The notes: generated from the letters alone by a model not told the origin. 64,000 bases of DNA from Zea mays (GCF_902167145.1 NC_050098.1:35210501-35274500); one strand, 5' to 3'; positions 1-11,995 are shown, counted from the stretch's first letter. Made by a program: numbers and translations.

Positions 1-499
1 GTGTCGGGGACCATAATTAGGGGTACCCCCAAGACTCCTAATCTCAGCTGGTAACCCCCATCAACACAAAGCTGCAAAGGCCTGATGGGTGCGATTAAGT
101 CAAGGTTCAGTCCACTCAAGGGACATGATCTCGCCTCGCCCGAGCCCAGCCTCGGGCAAGGGCAGCCGACCCCGGAGGATTCATGCCTCGCCCGAGGGCC
201 CCCTCAAGCAACGGACACACCTTCGGCTCGCCCGAGGCCCAGTCTTCACCAAGAAGCAACCTTGGCCAGATTGCCACGCCAACCGACCGTATCGCAGGAG
301 CATTTAATGCAAGGATCGCCTGACACCTTATCCTGACGAGCGCTCCTCAGTCGACAGAGCCGAAGTGACCGCAGTCACTTCGCCGCTCCACTGACCGACC
401 TGACAAGAAGACAGCGCCGCCTGCGCCGCTCCGACTGTTGTGCCACTCGACAGAGTGAGGCTGACAGCAGCCAAGTCCGGCCTCGGGCGCCATAGGAAG

Positions 500-727
500 C
501 TCCGCCTCGCCCGACCCCAGGGCTCGGGCTCAGCCTCGGCTCCGAAAGACGACGAACTCCGCCTCGCCCGACCCCAGGGCTCGGACTCAGCCTTGGCTCC
601 GGAAGACGACGAACTCTGCCTTGCCCGACCCCAGGGCTCGGACTCAGCCTCGGCTCCGGAAGACGACGAACTCCGCCTCGCCCGACCCCAGGGTTCGGAC
701 TCAGCCTTGGCCTCAGACGACGGTCTC
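500..727 (+). repeat. 57-bp tandem repeat in A 5' LTR (4 copies)
   Basis: Units beginning CTCCGCCTCGCCCGACC start at 500, 557, 614 and 671, a constant 57-bp spacing, followed by a degenerate partial unit. 57 is a multiple of three, so the array also reads as an open repetitive Arg/Ser/Pro-type peptide. I regard that as a composition artefact and not a gene. Confidence 0.9.
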
Positions 728-1197
728 TGCCTCGCCCGACCCGGGGCTCGGACTCGACCTCGACCTCGGAAGACAGACTCGACCTCGACCTCGGAGGAGC
801 CTCCGCCTCGCCCGACCCAGGGCTCGGACCGACCACGTCACAGGGGGCCATCATTACCCTACCCCTAGCTAGCTCAGGCTACGGGGAACAAGACCGGCGT
901 CCCATCTGGCTCGCCCCGGTAAACAAATAATGATGGCGCCCCGCGTGCTCCATGACGACGGCGGCTCTCAGCCCCTTACGGAAGCAAGGAGACGTCAGCA
1001 AGGACTCGATAGCCCCGACAGCTGTCCTTCCGCAAGGCTTCAGCGCTCCACCGACGGCCACGACATCACATGAACAGGGTGCCAAAACCTCTCCGGCTGC
1101 CACGACGGCATGTACTTAGGGCGCTAGCTCCTCTCTGCTAGACACGTTAGCACACTGCTACATCCCCCATTGTACACCTGGGCCCTCTCCTTACGCT

Positions 1198-1204
1198 TAT
1201 AAAA
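1198..1204 (+). promoter_or_regulatory. TATA box of A 5' LTR
   Basis: TATAAAA lies in the GC-rich late LTR, preceded by CTTACGCT and about 280 bp before the LTR end. The same motif sits at 14539-14545 in the 3' LTR. This is the expected position for the Pol II promoter that makes the genomic RNA. Confidence 0.75.
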
Positions 1205-1480
1205 GGAAGGTCCAGGGCTCTCGTACGAGAAGGTTGGCCGCGCGGGAGGACGGGCCGACGCGCAAGTCCCTCGCTCTATCCCATGCGGACGCTTGTAACC
1301 CCCTACTGCAAGCGCACCCGACCTGGGCGCAGGACAACACGAAGGCCGCGGGTTTCCCCTTTTGCCTGTCTCCTTTTCTCCCCTTCGTGCTCCGTCTCGC
1401 GCCGACCTATCTGGGCTGGGGCATGCGGCGACAATTTACTCATCGGTCCAGGGACCCCCCGGGGTCGAAATGTCGACAGT

Positions 1481-1498
1481 TGGCGCGCCAGGTAGGGG
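1481..1498 (+). other. Primer binding site of A
   Basis: TGGCGCGCCAGGTAGGGG begins two bases after the 5' LTR end. It starts with TGG, as needed to pair with a tRNA CCA end. I cannot assign the tRNA species with confidence. Confidence 0.8.
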
Positions 1499-1538
1499 CC
1501 TGCTGCGTGTTGACGAACAGCTTCCCGTCAAGCTCCAG

Positions 1539-2498
1539 ATGGGTAGTCTCCAGCAACCTCTCCAACCCGGGACAATTCTCCATTTCGGGAGTCTTGAGTT
1601 CATGTCCCTCGACGGCAGCTACGACATGGTACTCCTTCCTCCGCCGCGCGACAGCGACAATGGCGGCCGTCAGCCCGCCCGCCGGCGGCGGAATCAACGA
1701 CGTCTTCCCCACGTGGCGGAAGAACAACATTCGGGTTTGTCCCGTCACCTCCCCCGCCGACGGAGGAGGAGGCGGGGCAACCATGGCCAAGCAGGAGGAG
1801 ACACCTCGTCGGCTGTCGAGCGAGTCGATGGCGCTGGCGCCCCAGCGGGGGACACGTCGGGCTTCGACCTCGCGTCTGAGACGAAGACGAGCGCCGTTTC
1901 CCCGCAACACGCCAACTCCAAGCAGACGAACGACGCCAGCACGCTCGCAAAGGACTTGTTGGGCGTCACCCTCGTACCTGAGATGACGGTGCAGTCCGCC
2001 CCTGACGTGACTTCGTCACCGCCCGTCGACCAAGAGGTACCGACCGATTCCCATCTCGTGCCTTTTAGATCCAGCTGCGACCCACCGAGCGACCCTGCTT
2101 TGGTGGACGCTTTTATAAAGGCATGTTCAAACCCTCCAGGGTATCATATGCGGTCACCCTGGGACCGGCTGACGGCCGTCTCGACCTACGGACCCTCGGG
2201 TTCCGAGGAAGATGACGAGTCCGACTTTGGTTGGGATTTCTCCGGGCTCGGTAACCCCAGTGCCATGCGGGACTTCATGACCGCATGCGACTACTGCCTC
2301 TCCGATTATTCCGATGGTATTCGCAGCTTCGACGACGAGGACTGCGGCCCGAGTCGTGAATGTTTCCACGTCGATCTAGGGGGTCCCGGCGAAGGCAACC
2401 ATCTTGGTATACCGGAAAACGGTGATCCCCCTAGGCCTGTGCCTCGCGTTGACATCCTTCGGGAGCTAGCTGTGGTCCCAGTCCCTGCGGGGGGTTAG
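1539..2498 (+). pseudogene. gag: gag N-terminal part (element A)
   Basis: One open frame runs from an ATG just after the PBS to a TAG at 2496-2498. The product is low-complexity, rich in Arg/Pro early and Asp/Ser later (an EEDDESDFGWDFSG-like acidic stretch near 2200), and resembles the poorly conserved N-terminal gag region of large grass Gypsy elements. Sequence after the TAG continues in the same frame with gag-like content, so the TAG looks like a point nonsense mutation and not the true end. The real start codon is uncertain: an earlier in-frame ATG at 1470 lies inside the LTR and is absent from the 3' LTR. No enzyme domain is present. Confidence 0.6.
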
Positions 2499-3817
2499 GA
2501 CGCACAGCTCGAGAAAATCCGTGAGGTGCAGGCCAGGCTCGACGAGGGAGCAGGAACACTTGAGCAGTTCCGGCAGAACATTGGGCAGGAATGGGCAGAC
2601 CGAGCTTCGGCCGGAGAAGCGCGTCATCTGCCCCAGGGCATCCAGCTCTGCATTGCCGATGACATCAGGGCAAGGCCGCCACCGGCTTCCAGTGGGGTCG
2701 GCCAGAACCTGGCTGCAGCAGCAATACTACTCCGCGCGATGCCGGAACCATCGACCACCGAAGGGCGGCGTATCCAGGGAGAGCTGAAGAATCTCCTGGA
2801 GGATGTCGCGGTCCGACGGGCCGAAAGCTCCCTCCCGAAGGCAGGGGTACCCCTCGGAGCATCACGCCGCGACTTCCCGATTCATATGGGAAGCCTCGGT
2901 CCACACCGCACGCACGCGCAACAGAGCGCCTGCGGCCCCGGGTCGCCTCGGCAACAAGCACCACCACCGCAACCGTCGAGCCCACCTCGACGAGAGGGTG
3001 CGCCAAGGCTACCACCCCAGGCGTGGGGGACGCTACGACAGCGTGGAGGATCGGAGTCCTTCGCCCGAACCACCTGGTCCGCAGGCTTTCAGCCGGGCCA
3101 TACGACGAGCGCCGTTCCTGACCCGGTTCCGAACCCCGACTACCATCACAAAGTACTCGGGGGAGACAAGGCCGGAACTGTGGCTCGCGGACTACCGACT
3201 GGCCTGCCAGTTGGGTGAAACGGACGATGACAACCTCATCATCCGCAACCTCCCCCTGTTTCTCTCCAACACCACTCGGGCCTGGCTGGAGCATCTGCCT
3301 CCGGGGCAGATCTCCAACTGGGACGACCTGGTCCAAGCCTTCGCCGGCAACTTCCAGGGCACATACGTGCGCCCTGGGAACTCCTGGGATCTCCGAAGTT
3401 GCCGCCAGCAGCCGGGAGAGTCTCTCCGGGACTACATCCGGCGATTCTCGAAGCAGCGCACCGAGCTGCCCAACGTCACCGACTCGGATGTCATCGGCGC
3501 GTTCTCGCCGGCACCACCTGCCACGACCTGGTGAGCAAAATGGGCCGCAAGACCCCCACCAGGGCGAGCGAGCTGATGGACATCGCCACCAAGTTTGCCT
3601 CTGGCCAGGAGGCGGTTGAGGCCATCTTCCGGAAGGACAAGCAGCCCCAGGGCCGCCAGCCGGAAGATGTCCCCGAGGCGTCCACTCAGCGCGGCACCAA
3701 AAGAAAGGCAAGAAGAAGTCGCAAGCGAAACGCGCCGCCGCCGACGCGGACCTTGTCGCCGCCGTTGAGTACAAGAACCCTCGGAAACTTCCCGGAGGCG
3801 CCAACCTCTTCAACAAG
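2499..3817 (+). pseudogene. gag: gag core and C-terminal part (element A), frameshifted
   Basis: The capsid-like retrotransposon gag domain (PF03732 type) is seen at about 3100-3530, with features such as WLADYRLACQ, RAWLEHLPPG and LRDYIRRFSK. The coding frame changes near 2840, near 3505 (soon followed by TGA at 3532) and near 3705, so at least three indels have broken it. The final part is Lys/Arg-rich and runs into a CPYH...HTLEEC motif (about 3830-3880) that resembles a zinc-knuckle remnant. Gag would form the particle that packages the RNA; this copy cannot make it. Confidence 0.75.
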
Positions 3818-4765
3818 ATGCTCAAGGAGTCGTGCCCCTATCACCAGGGGGCCGTCAAGCACACCCTTGAGGAGTGCGTCATGCTTCGGCGCCACTTTCA
3901 CAAGGCCGGGCCACCTGCGGAAGGTGGCAGGGCCCACAACAACGACACGAAGAAGGATCACAAGGCAGAGGAGTTCCCCGAGGTCCATGACTGCTTCATG
4001 ATCTACGGTGGGCAAGTGGCGAACGCCTCGGCTCGGCACCACAAACAAGAGCGTTGGGAGGTCTGCTCGGTAAAGGTGGCGGCGCCAGTCTACCTAGACT
4101 GGTCCGACAAGCCCATCACCTTCGACCAAGGCGACCACCCCGACCGCGTGCCGAGCCCGGGGAAATATCCGCTCGTTGTCGACCCCGTCATCGGCAACGT
4201 CAGGCTCACCAAGGTCCTCGTGGACGGAGGCAGCAGCCTCAACATCATCTACGCCGAGACCCTCGGGCTCCTGCAGATCGATCTGTCCTCGATCCGGACG
4301 GGCGCGGCGCCTTTTCACGAGATCATCCTCGGGAAACACATTCAACCCCTCGGACAACTCGATCTGCCCGTCTGCTTCGGGACTCCCTCCAACTTCAGAA
4401 GGGAAACCCTCACGTTCGAGGTGGTCGGGTTCCGAGGAACCTACCACGCAGTGCTGGGGAGGCCATGCTACGCCAAGTTCATGGCCATCCCAAACTACAC
4501 CTACCTCAAGCTCAAGATGCCGGGCCCCAACGGGGTCATCACCGTCGGCCCCACGTACCGACACGCGTACGAATGCGACGTGGAGTGCGTGGAGTACGCC
4601 GAGGCCCTCATCGCCAACCTGGAGAGCCTCTCCAAAGAGGCGCCAGACGTGAAGCGCCATGCTGGCAACTTCGAGCCAGCAGAGAGGGTTAAGTCCGTCC
4701 CTCTCGACCCCAGCAACGACGCCTCCAAGCAGATCCGGATCGGCTCCGAGCTCGACCCCAAATAG
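3818..4765 (+). pseudogene. pol: Aspartic protease (element A pol)
   Basis: A long frame carries the retropepsin active-site region LVDGGSSLNIIYAETL (around 4215-4265). The usual D-T/S-G triad is D-G-G, as is common in this plant lineage. Downstream AVLGRPCYAKF (about 4447-4480) is the second conserved protease block. The frame is open upstream of 3818 and joins the gag C-terminus. It ends at TAG 4763-4765, yet the next codons continue in the same frame into RT, so a single nonsense codon separates protease from RT. Confidence 0.85.
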
Positions 4766-6226
4766 GAAGCAGTGCTCGTCGACTTTCTCCACGCAAACGG
4801 TGAAGTTTTCACGTGGAGTCCCTCGGACATGCCTGGCATACCGAGGGATGTCACCGAGCACTCGCTGGATATCCGAGCTAGAGCCCGACTCGTGAAGCAG
4901 CCTCTGCGCCGATTCGACGAAGAAAAGCGCAGAGCCATAGGCGAGGAGATCCACAAGCTGATGGCTGCAGGGTTCATCAAACAGGTATTCCATCCCAAAT
5001 GGCTTGCCAACCCTGTGCTTGTGAGAAAGAAAGGAGGGAAATGGCGGATGTGTGTAGACTACACTGGTCTAAACAAAGCATGTCCGAAGGTTCCCTACCC
5101 TCTGCCTCGCATCGATCAAATCGTGGATTCCACTACTGGGTGCGAAACCCTGTCTTTCCTCGATGCCTACTCAGGGTATCACCAAATCAGGATGAAAGAG
5201 TCCGACCAGCTCGCGACTTCTTTCATCACACCTTTTGGCATGTACTGCTACGTTACTATGCCATTTGGTTTGAGGAATGCGGGTGTGACGTACCAAAGGT
5301 GCATGAACCACGTGTTCGGCAAACACATTGGTCGAACGGTCGAGGCTTACGTTGATGACATCGTAGTCAAGACAAGGAAAGCCTCCGATCTCCTTTCCGA
5401 CCTTGAAACGACATTCCGGTGTCTCAAGGCGAAAGGCGTGAAACTCAATCCCGAGAAGTGTGTCTTCGGAGTCCCCCGAGGCATGCTCTTGGGGTTCATC
5501 GTCTCCGAGCGGGGCATCGAGGCCAACCCGGAGAAAATCGTGGCCATCACCAACATGGGGCCCATCAAGGACTTGAAAGGCGTACAGAGGGTCATGGGAT
5601 GCCTGGCGGCTTTGAGCTGCTTCATCTCGCGCCTCGACGAAAGAGGCCTACCTCTGTACCGCCTCTTAAGAAAGACCGAGTGCTTCACTTGGACCCCCGA
5701 GGCCGAGGAAGCCCTCGGGAACCTGAAGGCGCTCCTCACGAACGCGCCCATCTTGGTGCCCCCCGCTGCCGGAGAAGCCCTCTTGATCTACGTCGCCGCT
5801 ACCACTCAGGTGGTCAGCGCCGCGATCGTGGTTGAGAGACGAGAAGAAGGGCATGCATTGCTCGTCCAGAGGCCGGTCTACTTCATCAGTGAGGTACTGT
5901 CCGAGACCAAGATCCGCTACCCACAGATTCAGAAGCTGCTGTACGCGGTGATTCTGACGCGGCGGAAGTTGCGACACTACTTCGAGTCTCATCCGGTGAC
6001 TGTGGTGTCATCCTTCCCCTTGGGAGAGATCATCCAGTGCCGGGAGGCCTTGGGTAGGATTGCAAAGTGGGCGGTGGAAATCATGGGCGCACGATCTCGT
6101 CCGCCCCTCGGAAGGCCATCAAGTCCCAAGTCTTGGCGGACTTTGTGGCTGAATGGGTCGACACCCAGCTTCCAGCAGCTCCGATCCAACCGGAACTCTG
6201 GACCATGTTTTTCGACGGGTCGCTGA
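4766..6226 (+). pseudogene. pol: Reverse transcriptase and first RNase H (element A pol)
   Basis: In frame with the protease after one TAG. RT blocks appear in order: KWRMCVDYTGLNKACPK (about 5039-5090), FLDAYSGYHQI, MPFGLRNAGVTYQR and the catalytic YVDD box (YVDDIVVK, 5348-5371). After RT, the connection/RNase H region follows (PILVPPAAGEALLIYVA, then TRRKLRHYFESHPV at about 5955-5996). Near 6090 the coding frame changes, and the last codons to 6226 are out of frame. The role is copying the genomic RNA into cDNA. Apart from the flanking stop and the frameshift, RT itself is uninterrupted. Confidence 0.9.
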
Positions 6227-6735
6227 TGAAGACAGGGGCAGGCGCGGGCCTGCTCTTCATCTCGCCCCTCGGGAAGCACCTCCGCTACGTGTTGCGCCTC
6301 CATTTCCCGGTGTCCAACAACGTGGTTGAGTATGAGGCTCTGGTCAACGGGTTGCACATCGCCATCGAGCTAGGGGTCCGACGCCTCGACGCTCGCGGTG
6401 ACTCGCAACTTGTCATCGACCAAGTCATGAAGAACTCCCACTACCGCGACGGGAAGATGGAAGCCTACTGTGACGAGGTTCGGCGCCTGGAAGACAAGTT
6501 CTACGGGCTCGAGCTCAACCACGTCGCCCGACGATACAACGAGACTGCGGACGAGCTGGCTAAGGTAGCCTCGGGGCGGACAACGGTTCCCCCGGACGTC
6601 TTCTCCCGAGACCTACATCAACCCTCAGTCAAGACCGACGACACGCCCGAGCCCGAGAAGGCCTCGGCCCTGCCCGAGGCACCCTCGGCTCAGCCCGAGG
6701 CGCCCTCGGCTCAGCCCGAGGCACCCTCGGGCTCC
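6100..6735 (+). pseudogene. pol: Second, archaeal-type RNase H (element A)
   Basis: The frame open from 6067 carries FFDGS (about 6208), VEYEAL (about 6328), ARGDSQLVID (about 6393) and NETADELAKVAS (about 6539), the four acidic blocks of the additional RNase H that marks the Tat lineage. It ends in a Pro/Ala/Ser linker with three in-frame repeats of PEAPSAQ-like units (6670-6735). The domain has no internal stop, but it is out of frame with RT. Confidence 0.85.
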
Positions 6736-8034
6736 GAGGGCGAGGCACTGCGCGTCGAGGAAGAGCGGAGTGGGGTCACACCTAATCGAAACTGGCAGAC
6801 CCGGTACCTACAATATCTCCACCGAGGAGAGCTGCCCCTCGATCGAGCCGAGGCTCGACGACTGGCGTGGCGTGCCAAGTCGTTCGTCTTGTTGGGGGAC
6901 GGGAAGGAGCTCTACCACCACAGCCCCTCAGGCATCCTCCAGCGATGCATATCCATCGCCGAAGGTCAGGAGTTATTACAAGAGATACACTCGGGGGCTT
7001 GCGGTCATCACGCAGCGCCTTGAGCCCTTGTTGGAAACACTTTCCAACAAGGTTTCTACTAGCCGACCATGGTGGCCGACGCCACTAGAATTGTCCGCAT
7101 CTGCCAAGGGTGTCAATTCTATGCAAGGCAGACACACCTGCCCGCTCAGGCTCTACAGACAATACCCATCACCTGGCCGTTTGCTGTGTGGGGTCTGGAC
7201 CTCATCGGTCCCTTGCAGAAGGCACCTAGGGGCTACACGCACCTGCTGGTCGCCATCGACAAATTCTCCAAGTGGATCGAGGTCCGACCCCTAAACAGCA
7301 TCAGGTCCGAACAGGCAGTGGCGTTCTTCACCAACATCATCCATCGCTTTGGGGTCCCGAACTCCATCATCACCGACAACGGCACCCAGTTCACCGGCAG
7401 AAAGTTCCTGGACTTCTGCGAGGATCACCACATCCGGGTGGACTGGGCCGCCGTGGCTCACCCCATGATGAATGGGCAAGTAGAGCGTGCCAACGACATG
7501 ATTCTGCAAGGACTCAAGCCACGGATCTACAATGACCTCAACAAGTTCGGCAAGCGATGGATGAAGGAACTCCCCTCAGTGGTCTGGAGTCTGAGGACAA
7601 CGTCGAGCTGAGCCACGGGCTTCACACCGTTCTTTCTAGTCTATGGGGCCGAGGCCATCTTGCCCACAGACTTAGAATACGGTTCCCCGAGGGCGAGGGC
7701 CTACGACGACCAAAGCAATCGAACCAACCGAGAAGACTCACTGGACCAGCTGGAAGAGGCTCGGGACATGGCCTTACTACACTTGGCGCGGTATCAGCAG
7801 TCCCTGCGACGCTACCACGCCCGAGGGGTTCGGTCCCGAGACCTCCAGGTGGGCGACTTGGTGCTTCGGCTGCGACAAGACGCCCGAGGGCGGCACAAGC
7901 TCACGCCTCCCTGGGAAGGGCCGTTCGTCATTGCCAAGGTCCTGAAGCCCGGGACATACAAGCTGGCCAACAGTCAAGGCGAGGTCTACAGCAACGCTTG
8001 GAACATCCGATAGCTACGTCGCTTCTACCCTTAA
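6736..8034 (+). pseudogene. pol: Integrase (element A pol)
   Basis: The zinc-finger region is visible (HSGACGHHAAP at about 6989; CQGCQFYARQ at about 7102). The DDE core follows: LDLIGP (about 7198), TDNGTQF (about 7372) and QVERAN (about 7477). The C-terminal domain has QVGDLVLRLR and WEGPFVIAKV, ending at TAA 8032-8034. All of it is in one frame, but stops interrupt at 7021 (TGA), 7060 (TAG), 7609 (TGA) and 8011 (TAG). These are consistent with CGA-to-TGA, TGG-to-TAG and CAG-to-TAG changes, typical of methylated-cytosine decay. No chromodomain follows. Confidence 0.9.
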
Positions 8035-8419
8035 GATGCTTTCAAGTTGCTCGTACACCTCGTTCACATACAAAGCCTAACCATCAAGGAAGGGTCAGCC
8101 TTGCCTCGGCAAAGCCCGACCCTCCCTCGGGGGCTAGAAGGGGCGAACCCCCTCTGCGTCAAAATTTTCCTCGAAAAAAGTCTTCCATCAAAAAGACTTT
8201 CGCGTCTCCCGGCCATATCAGTAACAGGACCCCAAGAAACGAATAAGGGTGCATGTAAGTGGCAAGGCCGACCGAGCCGAGGGATTCCTACACCTCTGGG
8301 ATACGGATACCTCACTCGTCGCCTACCATGAAAAATAACTCTTACTTGGGTAAGCAATCCTGCTACTGACGAACGAGTCCGGATACACAAAATAGGAGGA
8401 AAAGAGACACAACCTTATA
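8035..8419. other. Gap between convergent pol and antisense gene in A
   Basis: No gene is seen. The stretch lies between the pol stop (8034) and the 3' end of the antisense gene (8420), so both transcripts should terminate in or overlap it. Confidence 0.6.
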
Positions 8420-11400
8420 TTACGATGATAAAGTGTTCGGGCCTCGGCGGCCGCAAAAGACACACATGCATTCAAAATAAACTGCTCCGGCAGAATCAGG
8501 CGTTGCTCGGAGAAGGAGCCGCGCCCTCGGCTTTGTCTCCACCCTCGGTGAGATCCGCCCCGGCCACGGACGACGGCGCAAGCGGGAGGATCTCTGCGTC
8601 GAAGGTGGTTGCCAGCACCGCGCTTGGGCCCGCGAGGCCACGTCAAGTCTCTGGACTTCGGCCATGGCGGCTTCATCTTCGTCAAGAAGGCAATACCTCT
8701 CGCTGACCCACTCCAGATCCACGTCATAGTGGGAAGCGAGCACGGCGAAGGCCCGCCTGACGCCGTGATGCAGTGCCTCGCGGAGTCTGCCGCGCGCATG
8801 GTCACCCAAGGCCTGCAGGCGACTTTGAGGGGAGCTTCCCAAGGGGACGTCGTCGAAACCAAAGACCCGACAGAAGGCCGAGATGGCCTCGGACATGGCC
8901 TCGTGGTTGGCCTCCCTCTGCTCGGCCGCCTGAGCAAGCACCTTGGCGGACTTATCAAGGGCAGACTCGAGCTCTGCGAACAGCCAAAGCAGAAGACTTC
9001 AGACACGAGTTGAGGAACGAAGCCGAATCAAAATCTAAAAACAGCCAAGACATACCTTCAGCTCGGGCGCGTTGCTCCAAGGATGCGGCTTGGGCCACGG
9101 CTAGGTCTGCCGCAAAGGCCCCGGCCTGAGCAGACGTCTCGGCTAACTGGACTCCAAGAGCCTCAGCCCGGCTTTTAGCCTCGGCGGCCCGGCCCCGAGA
9201 TTGGTCCCGCTCGCCGATGACCTGGCCAAGCTCCAACTCTCGTCACTGCGCCTCTGCGCGTGCCGCCGCTGCCTCTACTCTCAGATCGACACAAAGCAAC
9301 CGAAGGTCCGCCACCTCGGCGCTCCGTTGGGAGAGGCGCTCGGTAGCCCCGGCAAGCGTGGTCCTCAGGGACCACAGCGAACCCCAGACATCGGCCTCGC
9401 GGCGGATGAACGACGACTTGGCGGCGCTCAGATCCGTCAGATCCTGAGGGAAAGAAGCGGGGCGTCACAAAGAACGCCTTAATCACGTGAAAGGTATGCT
9501 TGAAATCATTACCTGGAGGATCTTGGGAACGTCCCTGCAAAGGACCTCCAAGGTCAACCGAAGCGACCCCACCGTTGCCTCGGCACACTCACGAAGCCCG
9601 TCCCAAGATTGCTCCTCTCGCTCATCGTCAAGAACGAAGAGGGGATTCGAGGCCCCACGGGTCCGGAACCGGAGCAACTGACGCCGCCCGTCGGGACTGC
9701 GCCGCGTGGGGACAAGGTTGCCGCTCCCTGGGACGGGTCGCGGTTCCGCGCCCCCTCCTCCGAGGCACCAAGTAGCGACGCCTCGGCCATCTCAGCATCG
9801 GCGACGACGGGTGACTCCACGGCCAGAACGGCAACGGCCTCGGCAGCAGCTGGTGCCAGCGCCGACAACATGTCTGGTGGGCCCGAGGCCACAGCCGCGC
9901 TAGCTGCCTCCCCCAGCGCGACAGCCGCCTCAACAGAGGAGTCAGCCTCGGGAGCTCGCCCCACGACAACTGGTGCCGCCTGAGCCCCCCGCTGTGGGGC
10001 GTCTTGCGAGGGGGTCAGCTGGCCGGTGAGACCCGGTGCGGCACTAGCTGTAGAAGCCGACGCCGTCCTGAGGACCTTCCGGGGAGCCAGACTGGTCGAA
10101 CCGTGCCTCCGCTTGCTAAGGAGAAAGGGAAAATCAGGATCAGGACATACGAAGGAGGAGCCAGGACGAAGATATCCTGAAATACTTACCCACTCCGGGC
10201 CATGATCAATCGTGCCTGTGGGGAGGTCTCTCGAACCTCGATCCCCAAAGGTACCACCGAGGTCTGCCCCGCTGCCGGCTTCGGTACCGTCCTTGCCTTG
10301 GGCGCCCGAGGCACCCGAGGGACGGACTGCCCAGGCGCAGCCACGACGACCCGAGGATCGCCCTCCTGCGCAGTCGGCACGGGCAACGGTTCTCGGGGAA
10401 TAGGCAGCTCGGCCTGACTCCCCGGGGTCACCTCGACTACCTCGACCGAGGGGTCAAGTACCCCCTCGATCTGCCCCTGTTCTTCGGACCGGGACCCCGA
10501 TGTCCCGTCCCCGAATACCAACGGTGCCAGCCCACTCGGGGGCTGGCTCGACGACCCCTGGCCCAGCCTCAGATCCGGGCTGAGGCCGAGGCGGGCCGCC
10601 ATGTCGTCATCTTCATCATCGTCTTCATCGTCGTCGTCGTCATCAAGCGTCTCCGGCGACGGCTCCCTCGGGAGCCCATCCCTCTCCTGCCGACGACGAA
10701 GCCTTTCCAAGGCGTCCCGTGCCCGCGTCCGCTCGTGGGCCCGAGCCTTCTTCGCGTCCTTCTTCTCCTTCCTCTTCTCCGCGGCGACCCTCCGCTCAGC
10801 TCGGTCCACCGCGTCCTCCGGGACCGGTGGCAGGGAAGGCTTGTGAGCCCCTACCTCCTGCAGATGAACGAAAAGTCTCGACTATGAGAACCAAGGGCAA
10901 TCCAACACAAGAAGAAAGAAGGGGCGAACAATCACCAGGGACACACACCCGCGATCGGGACGCATCGAGGGCTAGGAAAAGGCGCCGGCCTCTAACTTCC
11001 CCACCGTGCCGGCTACCCGCCTGTGGAGGTCGTCGGTGGGAAGGGGGTTCGAGGACATCTGCAAAACCTCCAAGTCGACCCCCGGCGTCATCTCCCAAAG
11101 CGGCAGCCGCCGCTCCGTCAAGGGGAGCACCCTCCGGCGATGAATGGCGGCAACCACCCCCGCGGCGGTGAGCCCTCCTTCTTGCAGCTCCTCCAGGGCC
11201 TTCAAAAGGGGCTGGAGATTCTTCTACCTATCGCGCGGGGCCCCGTAGCGCCAGTTATCGGCGGCGGCGGTCACCACTCGCTGAGAAAACGACGGGAGCC
11301 TCCCGTCGTCATTTCGGAGATAAAACCATCGGCGCTGCCACCCTTTGTTCGAAGACGCGAGGATGGCAGGGATGTACTGCAGCGCCCGCGCCTGCCTCAG

Positions 11401-11859
11401 CTAGAGGATGCAGCCACCGGCCCGCACCGCCATGCGAACCCTTCTTTCCCCCATCGGCGAGGCAAAAAGCTCCGCGGAGAAGAGATGGGTCCACAGGTCC
11501 CAGTGGGGGGCAATCCCCAAGTATCCTTCACAAACCGCCGCGAAGATGGCAGCTTGCGAGATGGAGTTGGGACTGAGGTTGTGCAGCTCCACCCCGTAGA
11601 CGTGCAGAATCGCCCGCATAAAACGGCTTGCCGACACTCCAAACCCCCGCTCGTGAAAGGAGACGAAGCTCACCACATACCCCGGCGGCGGGGACGGGGC
11701 GACTCCGCTCGGAGGGGCCATCCACTCCGGCTGCGAGTCACCGAAGAGAGGGCGAAGCAAACCATTAGCAACAAGGGCCTCCAGGTCATCCGCCGTGACG
11801 GTGGAGAAAGGCCACGGGTCGCGCGGCGAAACAATGGTCACCCGGTCGGCCATCACCAA
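8420..11859 (-). pseudogene. Antisense spliced gene in A tail (PF04195-like, Transposase_28 family)
   Basis: Read on the minus strand, a first exon starts at ATG 11859. It encodes RFMRAILHVYGVELHNLSP and, further on, RRWFYLRND, which resemble the 'putative gypsy type transposon' domain PF04195. Good splice sites and in-phase joins define later exons: 10857-10190 (basic, then a run of Asp/Glu, then Pro-rich), 10115-9513 (Ala-rich), 9443-9056 and 8973-8420 (coiled-coil rich in Ala/Glu, then HYDVDLEWV). The donors read GTAAGT, GTAATG and GTATGT; the acceptors read TTAG, TCAG and GCAG. Damage includes stops at about 11401, 11223 and 9245 and a frameshift near 9650. The first donor is not resolved. 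The exon e end may be shifted. Function is unknown; it runs convergently to pol, whose end is 386 bp away. Confidence 0.75.
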
Positions 11860-11986
11860 GCAGAAGAGGTGGCGGCGAAAAGGACTGGGTGCGCGGTTTC
11901 CTTTCTCTGGCTATTCCCTCGGGTTGCAAAAACCTAAGTGGGAGGTGAACAGCAGAGTAAAGAACCGTCACCGGTCCCTCTCCCGG

Positions 11987-11995
11987 ATATATAAA
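11987..11995 (-). promoter_or_regulatory. TATA box of the antisense gene in A
   Basis: The minus strand reads TTTATATAT in GGGCCTTTATATATCC, about 130 bp upstream of the ATG at 11859. The position is appropriate for a dedicated Pol II promoter driving the antisense gene. Confidence 0.6.

Larger units (their letters stand above)
2..1478 (+). repeat. 5' LTR of element A
   Basis: Starts TGTCGGGG and ends TCGACA directly before the PBS. It matches 13284-14819 over its whole length. It is 59 bp shorter than the 3' LTR because it has one fewer copy of a 57-bp tandem repeat plus a 2-bp G-run difference. The middle is very GC-rich and built from CTCGCCCGA-type motifs, which produces long but meaningless open frames on both strands. 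Confidence 0.95.

Noticed and set aside
375..868. Long open frames on both strands in the A LTR encoding Arg/Ser/Pro repeats
   Set aside because: They are produced by the GC-rich 57-bp repeat whose length is a multiple of three. They lie inside an LTR and recur in the other LTR.
10596..10660. Poly-Ser open frame on the plus strand
   Set aside because: It is the reverse of the Asp-rich stretch in the antisense gene of A, which has splice sites and domain context on its side.
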